A stretch of DNA of 48,734 nt from CAVPDE01 sp964580575. GTDB lineage: Bacteria; Desulfobacterota; DSM-4660; Desulfatiglandales; HGW-15. The notes beneath the pieces were generated by a model. That model had not been told where the DNA came from and did no database searches. It saw only the letters and a program-made list of their open reading frames with translations. Positions 8,443 through 17,112 of the stretch are shown piece by piece. The stretch's first letter is position 1; each line of letters opens with the position of its first letter. The stretch spans positions 1 through 48,734 of the forward strand of contig CAZOLJ010000031.1 of NCBI GenBank assembly GCA_964580575.1, given 5' to 3'. The translations under genes and the position numbers were made by a program.

Positions 8443-9173
8443 GCATCATCCTGCAAGACACGCACCAGGGCCACCCCGGAAGAAAAGGGGAAATCAATGG
8501 CTTCGAAAAGCTCATCCTCCCTGCGGAGGAACTTGAGCCAGCGCTTCACGCCCGAGTTGCGGACCATCTCGCGAATATAGATGTTCGTATCATGAAGGAA
8601 AACATACGTATTGGTCTTTGATCGGCGCAGGATCTCCATGAAGTCGTACTTCACGTTCTCGTAAGAGTGGTTGCCGTCCACAAAAGCCAGGTCCACCTTG
8701 GGCAAGCCGAGGACTTCATAGCTTGGGAAAAACTCCCTGTTCGTCATCTTGTAATGGCTGATCACCTCTTCCACGCTGAAGCGGCCGAAGTGACGCTTCA
8801 CTTTTTCCGGCTCGCTCCAATAGCCTCTTCCTCCCACGGTTCTTAGCGGCCCCTGCTTGAGCACATCGTAGGAAGGATCGACAAAGGTCAGGATTCCCTT
8901 GCCGTTGTCCCTCAATCCGAGGGCCAGGCACACCACGCTGAAACCGAACCCCGACCCAACCACTAGGACGTGATTGGGCCGCAAGGCTCTCACGGCCCCG
9001 TAGTAAAGATACCCGAACCCCAGGTTCAGGCTGTCCTGGATCTCATTGTGCCCGAGAGGCTTGGCGAATTGGAAAATGTCCAAAAGCAGCTCCGGGGTCA
9101 GGCTGAACCCTGGAGAGGTTTCGCGTTTTTCCGTTGAAATCAGAGCCATCTTTTTCTTTCTCAATAAAGCCAT
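8421..9173 (-). CDS. Class I SAM-dependent methyltransferase, first gene of the psd operon
   Basis: The 250-residue protein has a Rossmann SAM-binding motif (HVLVVGSGFGFSVVCLALG), a motif-II acidic strand (LTFVDPSYD) and DLAFVDGNHSYE, typical of Methyltransf_24/cephalosporin-hydroxylase-like proteins. The substrate is unknown. Because it leads an operon with psd, a lipid head group or sugar is plausible, but this is inference. ATG 9173 follows AAAGGATAGG; an internal ATG at 9149 is the alternative start. A TACAAT -10 (revcomp of 9197-9202) and a PHO-box-like array (9214-9261) stand immediately upstream. Confidence 0.85.
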   Translation of the reverse strand: MALLRKKKMALISTEKRETSPGFSLTPELLLDIFQFAKPLGHNEIQDSLNLGFGYLYYGAVRALRPNHVLVVGSGFGFSVVCLALGLRDNGKGILTFVDPSYDVLKQGPLRTVGGRGYWSEPEKVKRHFGRFSVEEVISHYKMTNREFFPSYEVLGLPKVDLAFVDGNHSYENVKYDFMEILRRSKTNTYVFLHDTNIYIREMVRNSGVKRWLKFLRREDELFEAIDFPFSSGVALVRVLQDDAWKYLER

Positions 9174-9213
9174 CTCAACCTATCCTTTTAAAATGTATTG
9201 TATGCCTCAAAGA

Positions 9214-9261
9214 TTTAATAACCATTAGGCTCTCACTAGAATACGGTTAGAATGTACGTCA
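9214..9261 (-). promoter_or_regulatory. PHO-box-like array and -10 of the methyltransferase-psd-GT operon
   Basis: On the plus strand TTTA, TTAG, CTAG, TTAG and a weaker GTCA start at 9214, 9225, 9236, 9247 and 9258, all 11 bp apart. In gene direction the last repeat is followed by 11 nt and then TACAAT, a five-of-six -10 match. It is the clearest promoter of this architecture in the window. Confidence 0.65.
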
Positions 9262-9330
9262 ATGCCCGATGATCATTGTTCAATGTCAGCTTTTAAGAAA
9301 ACTCGCACAAGTGCCACTTAAAATCCTCCC

Positions 9331-9455
9331 TGTGAAGCTGTCCGACAACCACAATAACCCCTCCCCCTCCCCTTTGTCCCCACCCGCCAGCCGTGCGACG
9401 TGCTCACGGTCCCGAGGAAAATCGAGGGAGGGAGGGGAAAGTAGTTGTCGGACAG
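9331..9455. repeat. Long inverted repeat: CTGTCCGACAAC arms around C-rich/G-rich tracts
   Basis: CTGTCCGACAAC (about 9338-9349) is repeated inverted as GTTGTCGGACAG (about 9443-9454). Inside are CCCCTCCCCCTCCCC and GGGAGGGAGGGG tracts that could also pair. A related unit (CCTCCTG-x-GGCTGTCCGATAAC followed by C-rich sequence) occurs at about 43125-43165. It lies between the methyltransferase promoter and the end of a minus-strand glycosyltransferase. It may be a dispersed non-coding repeat; no ORF is inside. Confidence 0.6.
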
Positions 9456-9476
9456 GCGCGTGAGGGTGATTTGGTG

Positions 9477-10568
9477 TCACCTTGTGGCCGATTGGAACAA
9501 CTTGGGATAGAGCGGTTCCCCGCTGTCCACCCAATCGCGGAACTCAGAGAGATTCCCGGCATGGCGCGGCAGATACTCCAGGAACCTTTCGAGGTCGAAA
9601 TCGCATCCCCAGATTCCTGCCCCGGAAAAAGAAGCATCCAAGGCGTTACATTGTTGTTCCATCTGGCGGCCTGCCGGCATCATGTAGACGGGTTTCCCGA
9701 GGTACATGGCTTCGCAAACCGACTCGAAACCGGCGGTGCACATCAGGCCGCGGCATCGGCTCATGGCTTCCAGAAATGCGGCGTCATCGAGCTGGTGAAA
9801 GACCAGGTTCTCCTGCACTTGAGTCACCTTCGGCGCCCCCTTGCGATCCCAGAAACCGCAGATTTTGACCTCCGGGCAGCGGCACTGTTTGGCGGCGAGG
9901 TCGTTCGCGTAACCGTCATTGAGCACATAGACAAGAAGAAAATCTTCGGTCACCGGATTCAAACTCTTCAGTTCACTGCGCAGGAGCGGCGGCACCACCA
10001 CCAGCTTGTGTCGCTTCACTTCGGGCATTTTCCTGAAGGAAAGGGCAAGCCGGAGACCCGAACCCATGGCGCACAGCCGCACGTACAGAAGCATGGCGCA
10101 CTTGGCAAGGGTACTGAGTTCGGGAAACACAAACTGCGGATGAAGCATGAGGTATTGATGGCCGACGCAGACCACTCTTGGAGTCGAGGGACAGAAGGCG
10201 GCATAGACGGCTATCAGGGATTCGAAGAAATTGACCACCACGTCCGGCCTATAAAAGCGGACGGCTCGGTGGAGCGTTCTGATGCTGCGAGCGAACAGGG
10301 GCAGCCTCCTTATATTTTCAAGGGCCGTGCCCACGATACTGACGCCCCTGCGGTCAGGGTCAGTTTTGAAATTAGGACTGTCAAAGGAAAAAACAGGGGC
10401 TCCAATCCGGTCGATGAAAAACCTGGGAATCGTGCGGGATTGGCTTTTCCCAACGTACGCAGCACACACCTCATGGCCGTGTCTTGCGAGAATCTGTTTC
10501 AGGGACAGGGCCTGGGTCATGTGGCCCCGGCCCTCCCCCTGCACCACAAAAAGAAACCGCATCGTCAC
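9477..10568 (-). CDS. GT-B glycosyltransferase, MGT/GT28-like
   Basis: The 363-residue protein starts with RFLFVVQGEGRGHMTQALSLKQIL, the N-terminal acceptor-domain signature of GT28/MGT-like enzymes (as in MurG and diacylglycerol glucosyltransferases). Its C-terminal half contains the donor-binding loop TAGFESVCEAMYLGKPVYMMP. The start is GTG 10568 or ATG 10562; neither has a strong Shine-Dalgarno. It follows phnW by 170 nt with C-rich hairpins between, so its operon membership is uncertain. A lipid or polysaccharide glycosylation role is possible; the substrate is not deducible. Confidence 0.82.
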   Translation of the reverse strand: MTMRFLFVVQGEGRGHMTQALSLKQILARHGHEVCAAYVGKSQSRTIPRFFIDRIGAPVFSFDSPNFKTDPDRRGVSIVGTALENIRRLPLFARSIRTLHRAVRFYRPDVVVNFFESLIAVYAAFCPSTPRVVCVGHQYLMLHPQFVFPELSTLAKCAMLLYVRLCAMGSGLRLALSFRKMPEVKRHKLVVVPPLLRSELKSLNPVTEDFLLVYVLNDGYANDLAAKQCRCPEVKICGFWDRKGAPKVTQVQENLVFHQLDDAAFLEAMSRCRGLMCTAGFESVCEAMYLGKPVYMMPAGRQMEQQCNALDASFSGAGIWGCDFDLERFLEYLPRHAGNLSEFRDWVDSGEPLYPKLFQSATR

Positions 10569-10627
10569 CCGTTGATGTCGTGTCTCATAAATCCGCTTAA
10601 TGGGTTTTTTAGTCTCCCCCTCCCCAT

Positions 10628-10650
10628 GCCCCTCCCGCCAAGGGAGGGGC
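10628..10650. repeat. C-rich hairpin repeat
   Basis: GCCCCTCCC and GGGAGGGGC form a perfect 9-bp stem with a five-base loop, followed by CCTCCC/GGGGAGG tracts to about 10705. It sits just after the phnW stop (minus strand) and may act as a terminator or mRNA 3' hairpin. It belongs to the window-wide C-rich family. Confidence 0.6.
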
Positions 10651-10737
10651 GCATTTTACGACACAAGGGGTTTCCTCCCTCTTGACGGGGGAGGATAGGT
10701 GGGGGTGGAACAGTGGACTAACGTTTCAGTTACGCCA

Positions 10738-11850
10738 TTACATCCAGAACATGGAGTCTCTTACAGCGTCGAGAAGTCTGGTCATGTCCTTCGGAAACAC
10801 GTCTCCGATGTTGGCGATCCGAAAGGTGTCTGCGGAAGTCACCTTGCCCGGATAGATCACAAATCCCTTGTGTTTCAGTTCACTGTAGAACTGACGGAAG
10901 TCGTATTTCTTCTCAGCGGGACTCAGAAAGGCCGTGATGATGGGGGACTGGATCTGGTCCGGCAGCAGGCAGCGAAAACCCAGTTCCTGCATGCCCTTTA
11001 CCAGGAGCCTGTGGTTTTCAGAGTACCGGCCGTATCGCTTTTCCACCCCACCTTCCTCGATCAGTTCTTTCAAGGCCTGCGCAAATCCTCTCACCACATG
11101 GGTGGGGGACGTGAAGCGCCATTTGCCCGAGTGTTTCTCCATGACCTCCCACTGGTCATAGAGGTCAAGGCTCAGGGATCTGGCTCTGCCCTTGGCCTTG
11201 AGCAGCTCTTCTTCACGGGCAACGATGAAGCTGAAGCCGGGAACACCCTGGATGCACTTGTTCGCGCTGCTGATGAGGAAGTCCGCTCCCAGACGATCCA
11301 CGTCCATAGGAATCCCGCCGAAGCTGCTCATGGCATCGATGATGTACACTTTCCTGAAGGACTTGACGATTTTTCCGATCGCCTCGATGGGATTGAGCAT
11401 CCCGGTCGTGGTTTCACAGTGAACCACCGCCACATGGGTGATCGCAGGGTCTGCTTCGAGGGCCTCCACCAGCTTGTGAGTGTCGGGCTGATGGAGCTCA
11501 CCGCTGTCCAGGAGCGCGCAATCGACCTTGTGGCGGCCGGCAATCTGGGCGATCCGCTGTCCGTATTCCCCGTTGGCCAGGGCAAGGAGTTTTCCCTTTT
11601 CAGGGAGGACCGTGCTGATCACCGATTCCACGCCGAAGGTGCCGCTTCCCTGCATCAGCACCGAGGTGTAGCCGCTTTCGGGTGTGGCCAGCCGGACCAG
11701 CTGTTTCCGGATGTCCTGAACGATGCTGTTGTAGTCGTCGTCCCACGTGCACCAGTCGCGGAGCATCACGGATTTCACGGTCTTCGTCGTGCTCAAAGGG
11801 CCGGGCGTCAAAAGCAGATACGGGTTGTCAGGCAAGTCGTGTAGGTTCAT
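10738..11850 (-). CDS. phnW: 2-aminoethylphosphonate:pyruvate transaminase
   Basis: This 370-residue class V PLP aminotransferase converts 2-aminoethylphosphonate and pyruvate to phosphonoacetaldehyde and alanine. Seen: the LLLTPGPLSTTKTVK N-terminus, LMQGSGTFGVESV, the IDAMSSFGGIPMD strand that holds the PLP-ring Asp, and the SSANKCIQGVPG Schiff-base lysine loop, all as in PhnW. ATG 11850 is preceded by GGAGGGG at 9 nt; an upstream TTG in frame is rejected. It lies directly downstream of phnX, the next enzyme of the same pathway. Confidence 0.96.
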   Translation of the reverse strand: MNLHDLPDNPYLLLTPGPLSTTKTVKSVMLRDWCTWDDDYNSIVQDIRKQLVRLATPESGYTSVLMQGSGTFGVESVISTVLPEKGKLLALANGEYGQRIAQIAGRHKVDCALLDSGELHQPDTHKLVEALEADPAITHVAVVHCETTTGMLNPIEAIGKIVKSFRKVYIIDAMSSFGGIPMDVDRLGADFLISSANKCIQGVPGFSFIVAREEELLKAKGRARSLSLDLYDQWEVMEKHSGKWRFTSPTHVVRGFAQALKELIEEGGVEKRYGRYSENHRLLVKGMQELGFRCLLPDQIQSPIITAFLSPAEKKYDFRQFYSELKHKGFVIYPGKVTSADTFRIANIGDVFPKDMTRLLDAVRDSMFWM

Positions 11851-11920
11851 GGTGTTTTTCCCCTCCAAACTCTCCTCGGCGTTTATCGCCGGGGGATTCT
11901 CTTAGGTTTCCAAATGGATT

Positions 11921-12754
11921 TTAGGGCCTCGCTCCCGTGGTGAGGCGCTTGCTGATGTCATCGATGATGGGCAGGCACTCCCAGATCCCCTCTGCCGTGT
12001 AGTGGGCGCCGGAGTCCGTGAAGGTCTGCTCGATGCCGCTCAACTGCAGCTTGAGATCCTCCGGATCGAGCCGGGACACCTCCTCTTCCGTGAGCCCCAG
12101 CTCATTGCCGGACTTGGTGAGTCCCACGGTCCACATTCCTGCGTTGAGGCCCTCTTCAATGTCTGTCACCGTGTCGCCGATTTTCACCATCGCTTGCATG
12201 GGATACACTTCAAGCTGGATGGCGTTGGCATAGCACATCCACGGATAGGGGCGGCCTGCAGGCACCTCCGAAGCGCACACCACTGCGTCCGGAGCGTAGC
12301 CTCTCTTGGCCGCCTCCTGAACCAGCTTTTTCATGATGGGGCTCGTGTACCCCGTGGAGGAGCCGATTTTGATCTTTCTGTCCCGAAGCCCTTGGACCGC
12401 TTCCTTCAATCCGGGGATAGGATCCGCATGGCGGGAGACGGTCTGCCGCATCATGGCCTCGGTGCTGGCAAACATGGTCTCCACATCCTCCTCGTTGGGC
12501 TTTCGGCCGTAGGCCTTTTGCCATTGCTCCACTACGGAAGGCAGGCCGCACATACCGCGAATGTGGTCTTTTTTCATAAGCCCCATGAAGGTGCGGGCTT
12601 CGCGGATGGTCACCTCAACCTTATGCTGTCTGAAAATCTCCACGAACACGGCGACCGGTCCCACGCAGCCGTAGTCCACGGCCGTCCCGGCCCAATCCAG
12701 CACCACCCCAAGAATAGGGCCTTTGTAAGTTTTGTTCCGAGCCATATCCTTCAT
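11921..12754 (-). CDS. phnX: Phosphonoacetaldehyde hydrolase (phosphonatase)
   Basis: This 277-residue HAD hydrolase cleaves the C-P bond of phosphonoacetaldehyde to acetaldehyde and phosphate. The nucleophile is Asp20 in VVLDWAGTAVDYG. The Schiff-base lysine is in FMGLMKKDHIRGM (K61 aligns with Lys53 of the Bacillus enzyme). GSSTGYT and KIGDTVTDIEEG are the HAD motifs II and IV. ATG 12754 follows AGGAGG; the ORF itself extends 24 codons upstream without a credible start. phnW follows after 70 nt, so substrate handover from PhnW is expected. Confidence 0.96.
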   Translation of the reverse strand: MKDMARNKTYKGPILGVVLDWAGTAVDYGCVGPVAVFVEIFRQHKVEVTIREARTFMGLMKKDHIRGMCGLPSVVEQWQKAYGRKPNEEDVETMFASTEAMMRQTVSRHADPIPGLKEAVQGLRDRKIKIGSSTGYTSPIMKKLVQEAAKRGYAPDAVVCASEVPAGRPYPWMCYANAIQLEVYPMQAMVKIGDTVTDIEEGLNAGMWTVGLTKSGNELGLTEEEVSRLDPEDLKLQLSGIEQTFTDSGAHYTAEGIWECLPIIDDISKRLTTGARP

Positions 12755-12809
12755 TGTGTCGCCTCCTCCTTTAATCACGATCGATCTGATTCCCCGCAAC
12801 TTGCTGTGA

Positions 12810-12842
12810 CTTTGTGCCTTTGCCACTCTGTCCCTTTGTCCC
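12810..12842. repeat. 33-bp inverted repeat, left arm, bracketing the phn transporter/FAD block
   Basis: This 33-bp stretch (CTTTGTGCCTTTGCCACT... to CCC) is the reverse complement of 18361-18393 with a single mismatch. It abuts the stop of the phnU-type permease. Similar but looser 'TTTGTGCC' strings occur near 18405-18430 and 42460-42490, so the motif is also a dispersed low-complexity family. Confidence 0.7.
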
Positions 12843-14579
12843 TCACCTTACCATCCAGGCTTGCGTCTTGCGCCTCATGCCCCTGGTCAGCAGACCGTAA
12901 AGCAGACGGACGAGAAGGTTCGCCCCCACGATGAGCACGGACATGGCGGAGGCAGGCGCTGTGTCTCCTGCATCATCCATGTTCGCCACAGCCACGGAGG
13001 CCAGGGGAATGTCTGCAGAGTAGAGAAAGATGACCGCGGACACGGTGGCCATGGAATTGACGAAATAGAACATGCCGATCTCTAGAATCGCCGGCAAACA
13101 CACGGGAACAGTCACCTTCCAGAAGGTCCTGTAAAAGGGGACGGCCATGGACTCAGAAACCGTTTCAAACTCCTTGTCCAGCTGTTTGAGCGCAGTGGTT
13201 GCAGTGAGAAAACTCACTGTGTAGAAATGAACCATGTTGCTGATCACCAGGATGGCCATGGTGGCATAGACAAAATGAAAGGGATTGGGGATTCGGATGT
13301 CCACCCAGTTCCATCCCGGAGCATTGAAGAAGAAGATATACGCCAGACCGATCACCAGGCCCGGAAGCGCCAGGGGAATGATGGAGAGGAAGTAGGCTCC
13401 CTGTCTGAGGAAAGGCATGCCCCTGCTTTTTTCGATGAGGTAGGCGCTTCCGAAAGTGACTGCTGTTCCCACCACAGCAGAATAGAAGCTCATGCGGATG
13501 CTGTTGAAAAGCGCGGAATAACCGCCTCCCCCGACCCTCTCGAACTGATAGTGCCAGAATCCCATAGACAGATTGTAAGGCCACACCTTGACCAGGGAGG
13601 CAAAGAGGGCTGTGGCATATAATCCTAGGATCAGCAGGGCGACGAGGCTGCAAAAGCCGAGATAGAGGTTATCTCGGAGCTTGTGGGGCTTTGGCACAAA
13701 AGGCACGGACTTTGCGGCGATCATGGCCACCTGCCTGCGTTGAACGATGCGATCGATCACAAAGGCAATCGCCGTGGGGATGAGGAGCACGACGCTAACC
13801 ACAGAGCCCATGACAAAGTTCTGCTGGCCGATCACCTGCTTGTAGATGTCCGTGGCCAGAATGTTGTAGTTCCCTCCCACCACCTTGGGCGCACCGAAGT
13901 CCGTGAAGGCCAGAATGAAACAGACGAAAACCGCGCTCATCAAGCCGTATTTGATGCTGGGGATGGTCACTGTGAAAAAGGTTCTGATCTTTGAGGCGCC
14001 CAGGGACTCCGATGCTTCGTAAAGCCTGGCATCCGTCAAGCCCAGCGCGATCGAGAGGATGAGCATAGCCTGGGGAAAGGCATAGATTGTTTCGGACAGG
14101 ATGATGCCCACAGACCCGTAAAGGTGAATGTCCACTCCCGGCAACAATCCGAAGAAACCCTGGGTGAAGAGCCCTTTTCTCCCGAAAAGATAGATCAGGG
14201 CAATCCCGTTCAGCAGAGTTGGGGCAAAGAGAGGCATCATGGCCAGCCCCCGGAAAAATCCTTTGGCCGGGATGCAGGTTCTTGCCAGTGCGTAGGCATA
14301 GACGAATCCAAAGGAGACGGCGAGGATCGTCGTGATGACGGAAACAAAGAGGCTGTTGCCCAGGGAACCGGACAGGGCCGGGGTGTTGAAATAGTGAACG
14401 AAGTTTTCCAGGCCCACAAAAAGCCCCTGCTTGTCTGTCATGCTTTTCGAGAGGAGCTGGAAAAGAGGCAGCAGCACCACGATGACCATCCAGGAAAACA
14501 CGAGCAGAATGAGTCCGCGGCGGATCCAGGTTTCGCTGTCAAGCCGGACAGCCAGTCCTTGTTTTCCTTTGCTGAGCAT
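12843..14579 (-). CDS. phnU: ABC transporter permease, two-domain, 2-aminoethylphosphonate type
   Basis: The 578-residue inner-membrane protein has two tandem permease domains (each about 6 TM) with EAA-like loops (for example LYEASESLGASKIRTFFTVTIPSI and LDKEFETVSESMAVPFYRTFWKVTVPV). This is the fused arrangement of AEP and iron/thiamine-type importers. With the adjacent ATPase and binding protein it forms the importer feeding PhnW/PhnX. The open frame runs 73 codons upstream of ATG 14579, but that part is made of a C-rich intergenic repeat and is not believed to be coding. The Shine-Dalgarno is weak (GGCAGGCTCTG). Confidence 0.9.
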   Translation of the reverse strand: MLSKGKQGLAVRLDSETWIRRGLILLVFSWMVIVVLLPLFQLLSKSMTDKQGLFVGLENFVHYFNTPALSGSLGNSLFVSVITTILAVSFGFVYAYALARTCIPAKGFFRGLAMMPLFAPTLLNGIALIYLFGRKGLFTQGFFGLLPGVDIHLYGSVGIILSETIYAFPQAMLILSIALGLTDARLYEASESLGASKIRTFFTVTIPSIKYGLMSAVFVCFILAFTDFGAPKVVGGNYNILATDIYKQVIGQQNFVMGSVVSVVLLIPTAIAFVIDRIVQRRQVAMIAAKSVPFVPKPHKLRDNLYLGFCSLVALLILGLYATALFASLVKVWPYNLSMGFWHYQFERVGGGGYSALFNSIRMSFYSAVVGTAVTFGSAYLIEKSRGMPFLRQGAYFLSIIPLALPGLVIGLAYIFFFNAPGWNWVDIRIPNPFHFVYATMAILVISNMVHFYTVSFLTATTALKQLDKEFETVSESMAVPFYRTFWKVTVPVCLPAILEIGMFYFVNSMATVSAVIFLYSADIPLASVAVANMDDAGDTAPASAMSVLIVGANLLVRLLYGLLTRGMRRKTQAWMVR

Positions 14580-14605
14580 CAGAGCCTGCCGGTTTTCAAG
14601 TAGAC

Positions 14606-14638
14606 CCCCTCCCCTAGGCCCTCCCGCGAGGGGAGGGG
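14606..14638. repeat. C-rich hairpin repeat between phnT- and phnU-type genes
   Basis: CCCCTCCCCT and AGGGGAGGGG form a perfect 10-bp stem with a 13-base loop; more C/G-rich tracts follow to about 14715. It sits inside the operon and could modulate relative expression of permease and ATPase. Confidence 0.6.
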
Positions 14639-14733
14639 AAAGGGGTTTTGGGAGAGCCTCCCCGCACCCCGTAGATGAAGGAGGGGCAGGGAGGGTGAGG
14701 GAGGAGGGGAGCGAAAGAGAGTGTGAGGACGAA

Positions 14734-15837
14734 TCAGGCTGCATACACCCGCAGGCGCTCAGGAGGGAAGTGAACCCCGATCTCCATGTTTTCCACAAGG
14801 CTCAGCCGCCTGATCCTCTCTGCAGGGAGATCCGCTTCGATCACGGTTCTTTCCGCATGCCCCAGGGGGAGGGAGAGATGAACCCGGTACTGCGATCCCC
14901 GGTACTCCACTCGCCGGACCCGCCCCGGGATCAGATTGGTTCCCCCGTGCCCTTCATGGCCGATCATCACTTCCTCGGGCCGGATGGCAATGGTCGCCTT
15001 GGATCCCACGGGCAGGGAGTCTGACTTCCTCACCCGCAGATGCATCCCGCCTGCCCGATAGGTTTCCGAGGAATCTTTGACAATGTCCCGGATGAAATTC
15101 ATGGTTCCAATGAAGGAGGCCACAAAAGGGGTGGCCGGTCTTTCGTAGATCTCGTGGGGCGTTCCATCCTGGACCAGTTTTCCATGGTCCATCACCAGGA
15201 TGCGGTCGGCCATGGTGAGGGCCTCCTCCTGATCGTGGGTGACCATGATGGCGGTGACGCCGAGCTCTCGCTGGAGCTGCCGGATCTCGGAGCGCAGCAT
15301 CACCCGCACCTTGGCGTCCAGGGCAGAGAGGGGCTCATCCAGGAGAAGAAGCTGGGGCGAAAGGGCAATGGCCCGGGTGAGGGCCACGCGCTGCTGCTGG
15401 CCCCCTGAAAGCTGGGCCGGGTATTTGTGTCCCATGCCTTCCAAGCCCACAAGCCGGATCAGGTCTTGGACCCGGTTTTCGATCTCCCTCTTGCTCCAGC
15501 CCCTGCTCTTGAGGCCGTAGGCAATGTTCGCCTCAGCCGTGAGGTTGGGGAAGAGGGCATAGGACTGGAACACGATTCCCATCTGCCTTTTCGAGACAGG
15601 CAGGCTTGAAATGTCCTTCCCCTGAACCAGGACGCGGCCTGAATTCTGGATTTCAAGCCCTGCCAGAATGCGAAGGATCGTGGTTTTTCCGCAGCCGCTC
15701 GGACCGAGGATGCACAGGAATTCTCCCCGCTCTGCCTGAAACGAAATGTCTTTGAGCGCCACAAATCGGCCAAAGTGCTTCGTCACATTTTCGACGGAGA
15801 GATAGAGATCCGTCCTGTCTCGACCCTGATCCACCAT
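14734..15837 (-). CDS. phnT: ABC transporter ATP-binding protein, 2-aminoethylphosphonate type
   Basis: The 367-residue cytoplasmic ATPase has Walker A GPSGCGKT, the Q-loop FQSYALFPN, the signature LSGGQQQR, Walker B LLLLDEPLSALD, the H-loop VTHDQEEA and a C-terminal TOBE-like regulatory domain (IAIRPEEVMIG). This is the spermidine/iron/AEP importer subclass. ATG 15837 has AGGAGGGA upstream; an in-frame GTG 24 bp earlier is less likely. It lies 29 nt behind the binding-protein gene. Confidence 0.93.
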   Translation of the reverse strand: MVDQGRDRTDLYLSVENVTKHFGRFVALKDISFQAERGEFLCILGPSGCGKTTILRILAGLEIQNSGRVLVQGKDISSLPVSKRQMGIVFQSYALFPNLTAEANIAYGLKSRGWSKREIENRVQDLIRLVGLEGMGHKYPAQLSGGQQQRVALTRAIALSPQLLLLDEPLSALDAKVRVMLRSEIRQLQRELGVTAIMVTHDQEEALTMADRILVMDHGKLVQDGTPHEIYERPATPFVASFIGTMNFIRDIVKDSSETYRAGGMHLRVRKSDSLPVGSKATIAIRPEEVMIGHEGHGGTNLIPGRVRRVEYRGSQYRVHLSLPLGHAERTVIEADLPAERIRRLSLVENMEIGVHFPPERLRVYAA

Positions 15838-15866
15838 GGCGTATCCCTCCTGTTCCGCCACCCTCG

Positions 15867-16904
15867 TTACTTCTTGGGTTCGCTCTTGGCGTCATACCGC
15901 TTGCTCCATTCCTGAAGGATGCGGTCGCGGTTCTTGGCTGCCCAGTCAAAGTCGTTCTTGACCAGCTGCTTGACCGGATCCGCAGGGTAACCCTCCGGAA
16001 TCGGTGCGCCTGTGGCATAGGCCGTGATGGGGTAGACTCTCGCATATTCCTTCATCACCGCTTCGCCGATGGCCCAGTCCAGGAAAACTTTGGCCGAAGG
16101 TTTAATGTTTGCCTTTTTGATCAAGCCGTTCGCCTCTACGTCCCAGCCGGAACCTTCTTTCGGAAACACGGTGTGTATGGGCTCGCCCTTCTGCTTCTGG
16201 GTGATGCCTCTGTAGGCAAAGGAGATCCCAATGGGCACTTCGCCTGAGCCGGCCATCTTGCAGGGCTTGGATCCCGAGTGCGTATAGCTGGCCATGTTCT
16301 TGTGCAGGTCATCGAGATAGGCCCATCCCTTTTCCTCACCCATCATTTGCAGGATGGCGGAGACGGTGAGAAAGCCTGTTCCGGAAGAGGCCGGGTTCGG
16401 CATGGCAAGATGTCCCTTGTAAGCGGGTTTGACGAGATCCGCAAAGGATTCGGGTGCAGGGAGGTTCAGGTTTTTGCACTCTACCGTGTTGACGCAGAAG
16501 CCCGTTTCCCATGCCTTGATGCCTACCCAATGAGGAGGATTTTTGGAATCCCTCATGTTGGGGAGCACCTTCTCAACTCCTTTCGGCGCATAGGGGACCA
16601 GCATGCCGGCCTGATCGCAGAGCATCAGGCTCGTCGCTGCGGTGCCCCAGACCACATCCGCCTGGGGGTTGTCCTTCTCCGCCAGGAGCTTGGCGGTCAC
16701 GATGCCCGTGGAATCCCGCACGATCTTCACATTGATGTCGGGATGGTCTTTCTTGAAGAGCGCCAGGTAGCGCGGAATCTCATCGTCTTCCAGAGCCGTG
16801 TAAACCAGGAGATCCTCTGCGTATGCGGCGGTTGCACCCAAAGCCATTGAAAGGATTACGATGCTGAAAAGGGCCGACTTAAGAAAGGCAAAAAAAGATC
16901 TCAT
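15867..16904 (-). CDS. phnS: Periplasmic binding protein of the aminoethylphosphonate ABC transporter
   Basis: The 345-residue protein starts with a Sec signal peptide (basic MRSFFAFLKSA, hydrophobic core, AYA cleavage site near residue 29). The mature part is a Fbp/PotD-type cluster-D binding protein (LLVYTALEDDEIPRYLALFKK, DVVWGTAATSLMLC, GHLAMPNPASSGTG). Its place next to the phnT/phnU-like genes and phnX/phnW supports AEP as ligand; iron or another phosphonate cannot be excluded from sequence alone. ATG 16904 has AGGAGG 11 nt upstream. A PHO-box-like array and -10 lie about 60-115 bp upstream. Confidence 0.9.
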   Translation of the reverse strand: MRSFFAFLKSALFSIVILSMALGATAAYAEDLLVYTALEDDEIPRYLALFKKDHPDINVKIVRDSTGIVTAKLLAEKDNPQADVVWGTAATSLMLCDQAGMLVPYAPKGVEKVLPNMRDSKNPPHWVGIKAWETGFCVNTVECKNLNLPAPESFADLVKPAYKGHLAMPNPASSGTGFLTVSAILQMMGEEKGWAYLDDLHKNMASYTHSGSKPCKMAGSGEVPIGISFAYRGITQKQKGEPIHTVFPKEGSGWDVEANGLIKKANIKPSAKVFLDWAIGEAVMKEYARVYPITAYATGAPIPEGYPADPVKQLVKNDFDWAAKNRDRILQEWSKRYDAKSEPKK

Positions 16905-16966
16905 TTTTCGATAACCTCCTCGTAGGTTTCTTTTCGTGAAAGGAAATACGTCAATTCTCGTCTCTG

Positions 16967-17020
16967 AGTAAACGCCCCTTCTATTAGGATCGCGTTAGCC
17001 GTCTGTTAGGCTTCCATGAG
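16967..17020 (-). promoter_or_regulatory. PHO-box-like array and -10 of the phnSTU operon
   Basis: Plus-strand TTAG, TTAG, TTAG and TGAG start at 16984, 16995, 17006 and 17017 (11-bp steps). Reading toward phnS, 11 nt separate the last repeat from TTTACT (plus AGTAAA 16967-16972), a 4-of-6 -10. The array lies in the divergent spacer shared with the FAD oxidoreductase and might serve both. Confidence 0.65.
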
Positions 17021-17035
17021 ATTTTTGGCCTGTCG

Positions 17036-17064
17036 TTGACAGAGTTGAAAAGAGGGGATACACG
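17036..17064 (+). promoter_or_regulatory. Possible sigma-70 promoter of the FAD oxidoreductase
   Basis: TTGACA (17036-17041) is a perfect -35 and is followed after 17 nt by TACACG, a weak -10. It points toward the oxidoreductase start 49 nt further on. It could be chance, as only the -35 is strong. Confidence 0.35.
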
Positions 17065-17112
17065 AGTCGTGCCTGATCAGTAGCAGGTGTCCATGAGTTG
17101 TGGAGGAGTGCG

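Noticed and set aside
9393..10685. 430-codon plus-strand open frame opposite the glycosyltransferase
   Set aside because: It lies antisense to a gene with clear family motifs, has no recognisable domain, and is rich in His/Arg/Gly as expected of a shadow frame.
10699..11844. 381-codon plus-strand frame opposite phnW
   Set aside because: Antisense to an unmistakable phnW; composition typical of a shadow.
14580..14798. N-terminal 73-codon extension of the permease frame
   Set aside because: Made of the C-rich intergenic repeat; the family N-terminus fits ATG 14579.
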